Positions 44,077-52,401 are shown, counted from the stretch's first letter. The stretch is DNA of 64,000 nt from Dyella_D sp052115385 (GCF_052115385.1 NZ_JBFRGP010000007.1:62001-126000); one strand, 5' to 3'. The notes: a model not told the origin generated them from the letters alone. Numbers and translations are program-made.

Positions 44077-44258
44077 TGCGCCTCAAAGCCTTGTGGCATA
44101 TGGGTTTGCAGCAAGCGACCCGAGCGCCGGGAGCGCACGTGTCGAAATTCCGACGCGCCGCAGCGAGTCAATTCCTTTTGGAAAAATCCGGACGAACGCC
44201 CCCTGACCGCTCCCGCAAACTGCGCCGCTCTCTAGACCCTCTTTCAGGATGGAACGGC

Positions 44259-46001
44259 GTGTCGTCCAGGACTTATCACCCCAAGATCCCGTTCGCGGCC
44301 ATCCGCCATGGCCGGGCTCCCCGCTATTCCGGCCTGGCCTTTGCCCTGGCCTGCGGCATCGCCCACACCGGCGCGGCACATGCGCAGGCGGCGCCGCCTC
44401 CAGGAGACAGCCAGGAGGTGCAACGGCGACTGAGCCGCGAAATCGAGCGTACCCAGGATGCGGTCGAGCAGAAGAGCGTGGTGCTCAAAGGCTCGGCGGC
44501 GCGCAAGCATGCCGCCTTCACTCCGCCGCAGGAAACGCCCTGCGCGATGGTGACCGACGTAGGCTGGAGCGGGATCCTGCCGTTCTCCTGGCTGCCGGGC
44601 ACCGTTTCGCCACGCGGCATGTGCCTGGGTCCGAACGGACTGAAGGAACTGCAGCGCTATCTCACCGGCCAGCTGATCGAGCGCGGCTACGTCACCAGCA
44701 CGGTACTCATGCCGGAGCAGGATCCGGCGAACGGCAGGCTCATCATCAAGGTGATTCCCGGCCGCGTGGGCAAGCTGATCGACAAGGCCACCGGCCAGCC
44801 GCTGCAGGCACGCAATGCCCTGCCGTTCCGCGAAGGCGATGTGCTGAACCTGCGCGACCTGGACCAGGCCCTGGAAAACGTGCGCCGCACGCCAGGCCAG
44901 GCCGGAGCGACCTTCACGCTGACACCCGGCGCGGAAGTCGGCACCAGCGACATCACGCTCGATCGCAAGCGCAGCAAGGACCGCTGGCATACCGTGCTCA
45001 CCGCCGACAACGGCGGCCAGGACGCCACCGGCCAGAACCAGCTGGGGCTGATCGGCATCGTCGACGCGCCGCTGGACCGGGACGACCTGCTGTTGCTGAC
45101 CTACAGCAACAACATGAATGTCGGCAATGACCGGCAGGCATCGCGCGGACTGGGCCTGAACTGGTCGATGCCGGTCGGCTATTGGAATGTCTCGCTCGCC
45201 GCCAACAGTTCTTATGCCAAGCAGAGCTTCGAGCTGCTGCAAGGCGGGCACATCGCCTACACCAGCAAGACCAACCTGGCCCAGCTCGGGGTGGACCGGG
45301 TGGTGAACCGCTCTTCGCACGGCCGCGGCACGGTCAAGTTGCAGTTGAGCCGCAGGTCGGACTCCAGCGAGCTGGGCGGCGAACAGCTGGCCGTGCAGAG
45401 GCGCGACATCACCAGCTATGGCTTGAGCTACGACTATCTGCACTTCATCGGGCGGGCCTCGCTGCAAGCGAACATCGGCGTGCGCGGCAGTCTGCCGGGC
45501 CTGTCCGCCCGCTCCGGCTATGTGGTCGGCCGTCCCACCTGGAACGGCAGCTATCGCCTCGGTTCGGCCAGCGTCGCGATCAACGCGCCGTTCACCATCG
45601 GCGGCCAGCGCTTCACCTACGAAGGCAATCTTTCCGGCCAGCACGCCTTCACCCCGCTGCCGTGGACGGAATACCTGTCGATCAACAGCCGCTATGCGGT
45701 GCGCGGCTTCGATGGGCGCTATGTGTTCACCGGCGAGAACGGCTGGGTCGCGCACAACAACGTGGTGTGGAACAGCGGCGGCAAGCTGGGCAATCCGTAT
45801 CTGGGCGTCGACGCCGCGCGGCTCAGCGGTCCCTCGCTGGCCGCCAAGGGCAGCCAAAGCTTCAGCAGCGTAAGCCTGGGCCTGCGCGGGCAGGTGGCGC
45901 GATTCGGCTACGACGTCTCGGTGGGGCACGCCCTGAGCAAACCGGCAGCCGTGCCCGATGGCGGCTTCAACGTCTCGTTGCGCATGACCGCGCGGTTCTA
46001 G
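44259..46001 (+). CDS. two-partner secretion transporter (TpsB, ShlB/FhaC family)
   Basis: A 580-residue outer-membrane protein. A signal peptide ends AHTGAAHAQA, then a helix-plus-linker region, two POTRA domains (YVTSTVLMPEQDPANGRLIIKVIPGRVGKL lies in the first) and a beta barrel whose L6 loop motif is VRGF (RYAVRGFDGRYVF), ending with the aromatic FNVSLRMTARF. The start is GTG 44259, with AGGATGGAA as ribosome site; no ATG gives the signal peptide. It moves a partner exoprotein, most likely the product of the next gene, across the outer membrane. It diverges from flgB and is the first of two non-flagellar genes inside the cluster. Confidence 0.9.
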   Translation: MSSRTYHPKIPFAAIRHGRAPRYSGLAFALACGIAHTGAAHAQAAPPPGDSQEVQRRLSREIERTQDAVEQKSVVLKGSAARKHAAFTPPQETPCAMVTDVGWSGILPFSWLPGTVSPRGMCLGPNGLKELQRYLTGQLIERGYVTSTVLMPEQDPANGRLIIKVIPGRVGKLIDKATGQPLQARNALPFREGDVLNLRDLDQALENVRRTPGQAGATFTLTPGAEVGTSDITLDRKRSKDRWHTVLTADNGGQDATGQNQLGLIGIVDAPLDRDDLLLLTYSNNMNVGNDRQASRGLGLNWSMPVGYWNVSLAANSSYAKQSFELLQGGHIAYTSKTNLAQLGVDRVVNRSSHGRGTVKLQLSRRSDSSELGGEQLAVQRRDITSYGLSYDYLHFIGRASLQANIGVRGSLPGLSARSGYVVGRPTWNGSYRLGSASVAINAPFTIGGQRFTYEGNLSGQHAFTPLPWTEYLSINSRYAVRGFDGRYVFTGENGWVAHNNVVWNSGGKLGNPYLGVDAARLSGPSLAAKGSQSFSSVSLGLRGQVARFGYDVSVGHALSKPAAVPDGGFNVSLRMTARF

Positions 46002-46020
46002 CTTCCCGCTCACTTTTCCA

Positions 46021-46039
46021 GCCGGCCGCAATGGCCGGC
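46021..46039 (+). terminator. weak hairpin between tpsB and tpsA
   Basis: GCCGGCC (46021-46027) and GGCCGGC (46033-46039), 5-nt loop, with T4 at 46046-46049. It could attenuate transcription into the exoprotein gene. Confidence 0.4.
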
Positions 46040-46123
46040 CGTCTGTTTTGGCGGCCATGGAATAACCGCCAGCCCAGGGGTTCTCCAACAACAAGGCCAT
46101 GTATATCCAAAACAAGTAAGAAC

Positions 46124-48016
46124 CTGCCGTACCGCCGCAAGCTGTATGTCGCGCTCGCGCTGGCGTTGCCGATCAGTTCGATGGCGGCGGTCACTCCGGT
46201 GAGCGGTGTGAATGGCCCTGGCGTCACGCAGGGCGGCAGCCAGGCAGCGGTCGTCGATATCGTCACTCCGAATGGCGCGGGCGTATCGCACAACCAGTTC
46301 ACCCAGTTCGATGTCGGCACGGCGGGCGTCGTGCTCAACAACAGCAGCATCGGCGTGGCTTCGCAGCTCGCCGGCCAGATCAACGGCAATGCGAATCTCG
46401 CCAATGGCACAGCCAAGGTGATCATCACCGAGGTGACCGGTAGCAAGGCGTCGATGCTGAAGGGTGCCCTGGAAATCGGGGGCGACAAGGCTGCGCTGAT
46501 CGTAGCCAATCCGAACGGCATCAACGCCGACGGCGCCAGCTTCATCAATGCCTCGCGCGTCACGCTCGCCACCGGCATTCCGCAGCTGAATACGCAAGGA
46601 AACGTAGCCTCGATCCAGGTGACCAAGGGCGTTATCACGGTGGGCGCCAACGGCATAGACACCAGCGCGGTGGGCATGGCGGACCTGTTTGCGCGCAGCA
46701 TCGAGCTGAACGGCAAGTTGAATGCCGATCAGCTGCGCGTGGTCACAGGCGCCAACAAGGTGACCTATGCAACCAATGGAAACTCCATCGGTTATTCGCG
46801 CATCGCCGGTGAGGGCGACGCGCCGAAGCTGGCGCTGGACGTGTCTGCCCTCGGCAGCATGTACACGAATGCCATCCGCATGGTCGGCACCGAAAGTGGC
46901 GTAGGTGTGAATGTGGCCGGCACGATCAAGTCCGGGAAAACCAATGCTCTCAACCTGGAAGCCGGCGGTTCGATAGCTGTGACCGGCACGATCGAGTCCC
47001 AGAGCTCGATCAACCTGACCAGCCGCGATGGAGCAATATCCGTCGCCGAGGCCGGCAAGGTGGATGGCAAGTACGGCTTGAATCTACGTGTAGCTACCGA
47101 GGTGAACAACGCGGGTACGTTGAATTCAACCAACGGCAGCATCGAGGCCTACGCCAACACCGACGCCAGCGGCAACGCGGACTCGAAGTCGCGCTTCATC
47201 TCCACCGGCACGCTTTCTTCCGGCCTCTCAGCGACCGCCACTGGCTTCGGCTTCAAGAAAGTGAGTGGCACCATCACCACGGACGGTAGCGCCAAGGGTG
47301 CAGGTACGTTGAGTGACGACGAAGGCAATTCGATCGTCGGCGGCGGCAGCATCGGCGATGGAGGCAACGACGACCTGCCGGTCGAGCAGCCCAAGCCTGT
47401 CGAGGAGCCCAAGCCCGTCGAGGAACCCAAGCCGGTCGAACAGCCCAAGCCCGTCGAGGAACCCAAGCCGGTCGAACAGCCCAAGCCCGTCGAGGAACCC
47501 AAGCTGGTCGAACAGCCCAAGCCCGTCGAGGAGCCCAAGCCGGTCGAACAGCCCAAGCCCGTCGAGGAGCCCAAGCCGGTCGAACAGCCGAAGCCCGTCG
47601 AGGAGCCCAAGCCGGTCGAACAGCCCAAGCCCGTCGAGGAGCCCAAGCCGGTCGAGCAGCCGAAGCCCGTCGAGGAGCCCAAGCCGGTCGAACAGCCCAA
47701 GCCCGTCGAGGAGCCGAAGCCGATCGAACAGCCGAAGCCCGTCGAGCAGCCCAAGCCGGTCAAAGATCCGATCGCAGTGTTCGTCGAACAGCTGTTGAAC
47801 CAGATCTTCAACCATCCGATCTATGGCTACGCGCCGGCGTGGGGCAAGCCGTCTTTCGGCCAGGTGCCGTGGAATCGTCCGTCCTACGGCTACTCGTCCT
47901 GGAACGCTCCGTCGTACGGCTTCGCACCGTGGATGCCGACGTTCTTCCGCCCGCAGCCGGTGTTTTCGCCATACCGCCCGATGGCTTATGGGTACAACCC
48001 GCCGCGCTGGCGCTGA
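46124..48016 (+). CDS. two-partner secretion exoprotein (TpsA), start irregular
   Basis: An exoprotein of about 630 residues. A basic n-region and signal peptide (LPYRRKLYVALALALPISSMAA) are followed by the TPS domain: VSGVNGPGV, AGVSHNQFTQFDVGTAGVVLNNS and the hallmark ALIVANPNGINADGASFINASRVTLATG. A beta-helix region, 21 PKPVE(E/Q) hexapeptides and a Tyr/Trp/Pro-rich C-terminus (NHPIYGYAPAWGKP ...) come next. No ATG precedes the signal peptide in frame. The nearest, at 46099, reads MYIQNK then TAA and would need a +1 shift to continue as KNLPYRRKL. I give the frame from CTG 46124; the first in-frame ATG, 46181, would lose the signal. It is probably a small adhesin exported by the TpsB upstream. 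Confidence 0.8.
   Translation: MPYRRKLYVALALALPISSMAAVTPVSGVNGPGVTQGGSQAAVVDIVTPNGAGVSHNQFTQFDVGTAGVVLNNSSIGVASQLAGQINGNANLANGTAKVIITEVTGSKASMLKGALEIGGDKAALIVANPNGINADGASFINASRVTLATGIPQLNTQGNVASIQVTKGVITVGANGIDTSAVGMADLFARSIELNGKLNADQLRVVTGANKVTYATNGNSIGYSRIAGEGDAPKLALDVSALGSMYTNAIRMVGTESGVGVNVAGTIKSGKTNALNLEAGGSIAVTGTIESQSSINLTSRDGAISVAEAGKVDGKYGLNLRVATEVNNAGTLNSTNGSIEAYANTDASGNADSKSRFISTGTLSSGLSATATGFGFKKVSGTITTDGSAKGAGTLSDDEGNSIVGGGSIGDGGNDDLPVEQPKPVEEPKPVEEPKPVEQPKPVEEPKPVEQPKPVEEPKLVEQPKPVEEPKPVEQPKPVEEPKPVEQPKPVEEPKPVEQPKPVEEPKPVEQPKPVEEPKPVEQPKPVEEPKPIEQPKPVEQPKPVKDPIAVFVEQLLNQIFNHPIYGYAPAWGKPSFGQVPWNRPSYGYSSWNAPSYGFAPWMPTFFRPQPVFSPYRPMAYGYNPPRWR
47390..47767 (+). repeat. 36-bp tandem repeats coding PKPVEEPKPVEQ
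   Basis: Twenty-one 18-bp units encode PKPVEE and PKPVEQ in near-strict alternation, so the DNA period is 36 bp, about 10.5 copies, with few silent changes. The exceptions are two E units at the start, PKLVEQ, PKPIEQ and the last unit PKPVKD. It should form a stiff polyproline-type stalk and could change length by slippage. Confidence 0.9.
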
Positions 48017-48053
48017 CTGAAAGCCCCGGCCATCGCCGGTCGGCAGCCTGACC

Positions 48054-48085
48054 AACGGCCGGAGTGCAAGCTCCGGCCGTTTTTT
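48054..48085 (+). terminator. rho-independent terminator of the TPS locus
   Basis: Perfect 11-bp arms AACGGCCGGAG (48054-48064) and CTCCGGCCGTT (48071-48081) around a 6-nt loop, with a T-run to 48085. It isolates the TPS genes from the chemoreceptor gene. Confidence 0.88.
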
Positions 48086-48130
48086 ATGGCCCCGGGCGAT
48101 CGCCACGGCCATGGCACACCCCTTGCTTCC

Positions 48131-48157
48131 TCAAGTTCCGCCCTATCCAGACGATCA
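48131..48157 (+). promoter_or_regulatory. sigma-28 promoter of chemoreceptor-flgA pair
   Basis: TCAAGTTC (48131-48138), 11 nt, GACGATCA (48150-48157), close to the FliA consensus. It supports the downstream ATG at 48195 as the true start, since an upstream in-frame ATG at 48111 would precede transcription. Confidence 0.75.
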
Positions 48158-48194
48158 CTACGCCATACGCGTAGACCCAAGGACCACCCGATCC

Positions 48195-49505
48195 ATGACC
48201 CTCATCCCGGCCAAAGCCCTCGCCGACCTCGCCCAAGCCGCCGCCACCGGCGACACCCCGCGGGTCGAGCAGCTCGCGCGCCGCCATCCGCGCCTGGCCG
48301 AGGCCCTAGCTCCGCTGCTGGCGCGCATCGCGCCGCGCGAACCGGCCGCCATCGCGCTGCAATCGGTGGAACAGCAAAGCCTGGTGATGGGCACCGCACA
48401 GACCGTGCTGCGCGCCCAGGAGGCCCTGCACCAGGCCACCGGCGAGGCGCGCGACAGCGTCGGTCGCTTGACGGAGCAAGGCGCCGGGATCTCGACGGCC
48501 CTGCAACAGGCCGCCGGCGAAGTGGCGCAAGCCACCGCGCACAACCGCCACGGCGCCGAGACCGTCACCGAACTCGACGGCCAGCTGCGCCTGCTGCGCA
48601 GCGCGCTGTCGGCGATGAACCGCAACCAGAGCAAGCTGGCCGAACAGGTCGCGCAGATCCGCAAGCTCACTTCCACCGTGCAGGAGATCGCGCACCAGAC
48701 CAACCTGGTCGCGCTCAACGCCGCCATCGAGGCCGCGCGCGCGGGCGAGGCCGGCCGCGGCTTCGCCATCGTCGCCGACGAAGTGAAGCAATTGGCGGAA
48801 AAGACCACCCAGGCCACCGACCAGATCGAAGCGATGACCACGTCCATCGGCGCGTTCTCGCAGCAGCTCGACGGCGACGTGCGCCAGGGCGTGCAGCGCC
48901 TGGAGCGCGCGCAGGACCGTGCCGGCCATACCGCCGGCAGCTTGGAGCGCGAAGGCGAGGCGCTGCGCGCGATCGCCGCGCGCGTACAGAATTCGCAACA
49001 AGGCTGCGATGCGCAGAACGCGCGCATCGCAGCCGCGCAGGCCACCCTGGGCGCGCTGCAGCGGCGCAGCATGGAGGCGATCCGCCAGGCCGAATCGCTG
49101 GACCGCGCCGCGGTGCTGTCGCACCGCCTGTGCCTGGGCTGGCTGGATCACGCCGATACGACGTCGGTCGCCAGCCTCAGCCTGAGCCTGCGCGAATCGA
49201 TCCAGGGCCTGCGCCAGGCGATGGAGCTGGCCCTGCACGAACCGGCCGCGCTGGACCGGCGCTGGTTCGACACCGCCGCCTTCGATCGCGCACTGGCCCG
49301 CCTGGGCGCGCAGCGCGCCGAGCATCCCGCCGCGGTCAGCTTGCTGGAAGCCGGGCAGCGCCTGTCCGGCCATGCCGGCAATTTCGTGCGGCTGCTCGGC
49401 GAGGGCCAGACCGCGCAGGCCGCGCAGTTGTCCGACCAGGTCGAGCGCGAGCGCGAATCCATCCATCAGCAGCTCAGCCAGTTGCTGGCCCAAGCCGAGG
49501 CATGA
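48195..49505 (+). CDS. soluble methyl-accepting chemotaxis protein
   Basis: A 436-residue chemoreceptor without a signal peptide or transmembrane helix, so cytoplasmic. The signalling hairpin tip is complete: VQEIAHQTNLVALNAAIEAARAGEAGRGFAIVADEVKQLAEKTTQATDQI. The N-terminal 80 residues and the helical C-terminal 150 residues (with RLCLGWLDHADTT and later HPAAVSLLEAGQRLSGHAGNF) belong to no domain I can name with confidence; the His/Cys/Trp pattern faintly recalls CZB domains. It is coupled to flgA by an ATGA overlap and driven by a sigma-28 promoter. Confidence 0.88.
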   Translation: MTLIPAKALADLAQAAATGDTPRVEQLARRHPRLAEALAPLLARIAPREPAAIALQSVEQQSLVMGTAQTVLRAQEALHQATGEARDSVGRLTEQGAGISTALQQAAGEVAQATAHNRHGAETVTELDGQLRLLRSALSAMNRNQSKLAEQVAQIRKLTSTVQEIAHQTNLVALNAAIEAARAGEAGRGFAIVADEVKQLAEKTTQATDQIEAMTTSIGAFSQQLDGDVRQGVQRLERAQDRAGHTAGSLEREGEALRAIAARVQNSQQGCDAQNARIAAAQATLGALQRRSMEAIRQAESLDRAAVLSHRLCLGWLDHADTTSVASLSLSLRESIQGLRQAMELALHEPAALDRRWFDTAAFDRALARLGAQRAEHPAAVSLLEAGQRLSGHAGNFVRLLGEGQTAQAAQLSDQVERERESIHQQLSQLLAQAEA

Positions 49506-50191
49506 AGCGAAACGCGCCGTCATCGCTGCTGCTCCTGCCGCTGCTGGCGGCGGGCATGGCGCATGCCGCCGCGGCGGAAGAGCCGCGGCGCGTGGCCGAG
49601 CAATGGCTGCGCCAGCATTTCGAGCAGCCGGGCAACCGGGTGGTGGCCACGGCGGAGCCGGCGGATACGCGCCTGCAGCCGCCGACCTGCGCCCAGCCCT
49701 GGCAGGCCGCCCTGCCCGACGGCGCGCGCGCCGCGCCGCGCATGAGCGTGGAAGTGCGCTGCCCCAGCACCGGCTGGCGCATGCAGGTGCCGGTGAAACT
49801 GCAGCTGTTCCGCACCGTGCTGGTGGCCAATAAACCCTTGCAGCGCGGCGACGGCGTCACTGCCGCCGACGTGCGCGGCGAGGAGCGCGACGTCACCCGC
49901 CTGGGCTATGGCTATATCGATGGCCTGGACCAGCTTGCCGGCCGCCTGCTGTCGCGTCCGCTGGGCGCCGGCGCGGTGCTGGCGCCGGCCGCGTTCGGCG
50001 GCCGCCAGACCGTGCGCGCGGGCGACCGCGTGCAACTGATCGCCCGCCTGGACGGCATCGAGGTGCGCGCCTCCGGGGTGGCCCTGGGCGGCGGCGACAC
50101 CGGCGCCCGCCTGCGCGTGCGCAACGACAGTTCCGGCCGCACCGTGGATGCCATGGTGCGCGACCCGGGCGTGGTCGAGGCCCTGCCATGA
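49502..50191 (+). CDS. flgA: P-ring assembly chaperone FlgA
   Basis: A 229-residue periplasmic protein with a signal peptide (SSLLLLPLLAAGMAHAAAA). RTVLVANKPLQRGDGVTAADVRGEERDVTRL is the SAF-domain signature, and RAGDRVQLIARLDGIEVRASGVALGGGDTGARLRVRNDSSGRTVDA is the C-terminal FlgA domain. It assists FlgI ring assembly. Its ATG overlaps the receptor stop; flgM follows 85 nt on behind its own promoter. Confidence 0.93.
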   Translation: MKRNAPSSLLLLPLLAAGMAHAAAAEEPRRVAEQWLRQHFEQPGNRVVATAEPADTRLQPPTCAQPWQAALPDGARAAPRMSVEVRCPSTGWRMQVPVKLQLFRTVLVANKPLQRGDGVTAADVRGEERDVTRLGYGYIDGLDQLAGRLLSRPLGAGAVLAPAAFGGRQTVRAGDRVQLIARLDGIEVRASGVALGGGDTGARLRVRNDSSGRTVDAMVRDPGVVEALP

Positions 50192-50210
50192 CCGCGCCCG
50201 CCGACCCCGC

Positions 50211-50237
50211 TAAAGTTCACCCGCCCGCCGCCGATAA
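50211..50237 (+). promoter_or_regulatory. sigma-28 promoter of flgM
   Basis: TAAAGTTC (50211-50218), 11 nt, GCCGATAA (50230-50237): 15 of 16 consensus bases. It places flgMN under FliA, giving the usual feedback loop. Confidence 0.88.
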
Positions 50238-50276
50238 CCGGTTTGAAGGGTCGACAAGCCCTCAAGGACACGCCTC

Positions 50277-50585
50277 ATGAACACCACCATCACCTCCAAT
50301 GGATTGCCGGTACTTCCGCAGGCCAAGGGCAACCAGAATGCCCAGGCCCAGGCCAGCCAGCCGGCGACCGAGGCTGCTCCCGCGGCCAAGGCGGACGACA
50401 GCGTGAAGCTCACCGAGTCGGCGCGCGCACTCACCGCGGCGCAGGGCGACAAGGCCCCGGCCATCGACACCAAGCGCGTGGAGCAGATCCGCGCGGCGAT
50501 CGCCGACGGCAGCTACCGCGTCGACGCCGGCAAGATCGCCGACGGCCTGATCTCGATGGAAGGCCAGCTCAACGGCAAGCCATGA
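50277..50585 (+). CDS. flgM: anti-sigma-28 factor FlgM
   Basis: A 102-residue protein, disordered and Ala/Gln-rich at first, then the FliA-binding helices: DSVKLTESARALTAAQ and TKRVEQIRAAIADGSYRVDAGKIADGLI. It holds FliA until exported through the finished hook. AAGGA lies 8 nt before the ATG. Confidence 0.93.
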   Translation: MNTTITSNGLPVLPQAKGNQNAQAQASQPATEAAPAAKADDSVKLTESARALTAAQGDKAPAIDTKRVEQIRAAIADGSYRVDAGKIADGLISMEGQLNGKP

Positions 50586-51025
50586 GTACCGACCTGCGCC
50601 ACGAGATGGTCGACGCCTTCGACGCGGTACTCGGCGACATGCGCCAGACCGCGTCGCGGCTGACCGCCGCACTGGCCGCCGAGCGCGACGCGCTGGAGCG
50701 GGCCGATGCCGACGCGCTGCATCTCGCGGGGCAGGACAAGCAGACCCAGCTCGAACGCCTGGAACAACTGGACGCCGAGCGCCAGCAGCTCGCGCGCGCC
50801 ATCGCCGCCACCACGCCCGCGCAGCGCGCGGCCTGGGACGGCGTGATGGCTGCGCTCACCGACTGCCAGCACGCCAACCAGAACAACGGCCAGATCGTCG
50901 GACAGCGCCTGCGCCAGGTGCGCCAGGCGCTGGCGGTACTGACCGGCGGCGCCGAATCGGGCGTGTACGGCCCGGGCGGCACCTTGCGCATCGATCACCG
51001 CTCGCTTTCATTGGCGGAAGCCTGA
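50582..51025 (+). CDS. flgN: flagellar export chaperone FlgN
   Basis: A 147-residue helical coiled-coil protein (ERDALERADADALHLAGQDKQTQLERLEQLDAERQQL; CQHANQNNGQIVGQRL), the chaperone of FlgK and FlgL. HANQxNG is a recurrent FlgN motif. Overlaps flgM by 4 nt. Confidence 0.9.
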   Translation: MSTDLRHEMVDAFDAVLGDMRQTASRLTAALAAERDALERADADALHLAGQDKQTQLERLEQLDAERQQLARAIAATTPAQRAAWDGVMAALTDCQHANQNNGQIVGQRLRQVRQALAVLTGGAESGVYGPGGTLRIDHRSLSLAEA

Positions 51026-51120
51026 GCTTGAAACGCCCCACCTGAAGGACCTGCCGCACGCGGCGGGCGAACCCCCACGGCCCTGCCTTGAGCGCAGGTC
51101 CATCGCTGGCCGACGTCTCC

Positions 51121-52401
51121 ATGACCGATACCGCTGTAGAAGCCGCCCAAGCCCAGGCCCAGGCCGCCGCCCTCGCCGGCACCGCCGCCAGCGCGCCGTT
51201 GCCGGTGGTGCGCATCCCGATGCTCGACCGCGATCGCCAGCTGATGGCGTACGAGCTGCTGCTGCAGGAAGACGGCGAAGACGAGCGCGCGCTCGGCCAC
51301 CGTCTGCTCTCCACCATCATCGACGGCTCGGTCACTCAATGGGCGCGCGGCAACCGCGTGTTCGTGCGCCTGCCGGGCGAGCTGGTGCTGGAGCAGGCCG
51401 ACCAGGTGCTGCGCCATCCGCGCATCGGCCTGGTGGTGTCGCCGCGCGCCGTCCACGACGTGCTGCTGCTCGAACGCCTGCGCCAGCTCTCGGCGCGCGG
51501 CTGCGCGCTGCTGCTCGATCTGGAAGGCGCCGCCAGCGACCTGCCCGGCGGCGACGAACTGCACGTGCTGCTGGACCTGGCGCGCTACGTGCGCCTGGAC
51601 GCCAGCCGCCTCGACGAGGCCGCCCTGCGCGAGCGCTGCGAAGCGCTGCATGCGCGCGGGCTGCACGTGGTGGCCGGCCACGTCAACGATCACGACACCT
51701 GCAATCGCTGCATGGGCCTGCCGTTCGCCGGCATCCAGGGCCCCTACCTGCTGCGCCCCGAGAAAGTGGACATGCCGGTGCTCAGCGCCAACCGCCTCAG
51801 CGTGCTGCGCCTGCTGCGCGCGCTGGACGAGGACGGCAACGGCCCGGTCGAACTGGGCCAGATCATCCGCAACGACGTGATCCTCAGCTACAAGCTGCTG
51901 GGCTGCGTGAACTCGGCTTATTTCGCGCTGCCGCGCCAGCTGAAGTCGGTGGAGCAGGCGGCGATCTTCTTCGGCCTCACCCGCATGCGCAACTGGATCA
52001 GCACCATGGCGCTGAGCGGCATGGACGACCGCCCGCCGGAACTGCTGCGCGCCGCGCTGATCCGCGCGCATATGTGCGAGCAGCTGGCGCAGAGCCTGTC
52101 GCGCGAGCAGCGCGAGATGGCCTTCACCACCGGCCTGTTCTCGCTGCTGGAAAGCCTGATGTGCGCACCGATGGAACTGCTGCTGCAGCACCTGCCGCTG
52201 GCGCCGGATATCCGCTGCGCGCTGCTGGAGCAGCAAGGCCCGTTCGCGCCGCTGCTGGAACAGGTGCAGCGCTGGGAAGCCGGCGAGCTGCGCGGCGGAG
52301 AGGCTTCGCCGCAGCATATCCGGCGGATGGCGGCGGCGTATCTGGAGGCGATCCGCTGGGCGGATCATGTGCATTCGTTTGCGGAGCAGAAGCCGCATTG
52401 A
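51121..52401 (+). CDS. degenerate EAL plus HDOD signalling protein
   Basis: A 426-residue protein of the YuxH/CdgR type. The N-terminal half is EAL-like (VVRIPMLDRDRQLMAYELLLQ, LLLDLEG, GIQGPYLLRPE) but the EAL motif is ELL and metal ligands are missing, so no phosphodiesterase activity is expected. The C-terminal half is an HDOD domain (ELGQIIRNDVILSYKLLGCVNSAYFALPRQLKSVEQAAIFFGLTRMRNW). It follows flgN by 95 nt and may tie cyclic di-GMP signalling to motility; this is inference. ATG 51121 is preferred to TTG 51088; neither has a clear ribosome site. Confidence 0.85.
   Translation: MTDTAVEAAQAQAQAAALAGTAASAPLPVVRIPMLDRDRQLMAYELLLQEDGEDERALGHRLLSTIIDGSVTQWARGNRVFVRLPGELVLEQADQVLRHPRIGLVVSPRAVHDVLLLERLRQLSARGCALLLDLEGAASDLPGGDELHVLLDLARYVRLDASRLDEAALRERCEALHARGLHVVAGHVNDHDTCNRCMGLPFAGIQGPYLLRPEKVDMPVLSANRLSVLRLLRALDEDGNGPVELGQIIRNDVILSYKLLGCVNSAYFALPRQLKSVEQAAIFFGLTRMRNWISTMALSGMDDRPPELLRAALIRAHMCEQLAQSLSREQREMAFTTGLFSLLESLMCAPMELLLQHLPLAPDIRCALLEQQGPFAPLLEQVQRWEAGELRGGEASPQHIRRMAAAYLEAIRWADHVHSFAEQKPH

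Noticed and set aside
44092..44108. TGGCATATGGGTTTGCA on the plus strand as a sigma-54 promoter for tpsB
   Set aside because: The GG to GC spacing is one base too long, and such sites do not tolerate that; the TPS promoter remains unidentified.
45182..46120. TpsA extending upstream through the tpsB coding region
   Set aside because: The frame is open but lies over the conserved TpsB barrel in another frame and has no homology-like features; a signal peptide is found only at about 46124-46190.
47390..47767. CRISPR-like array
   Set aside because: The 36-bp period is continuous coding repeat without unique spacers.
47149..48112. Long minus-strand open frames across the TpsA repeats (Gly/Ser/Cys- and Leu/Arg/Asp-rich)
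   Set aside because: They are reverse-strand readings of the 36-bp tandem repeat and lack ribosome sites or homology.
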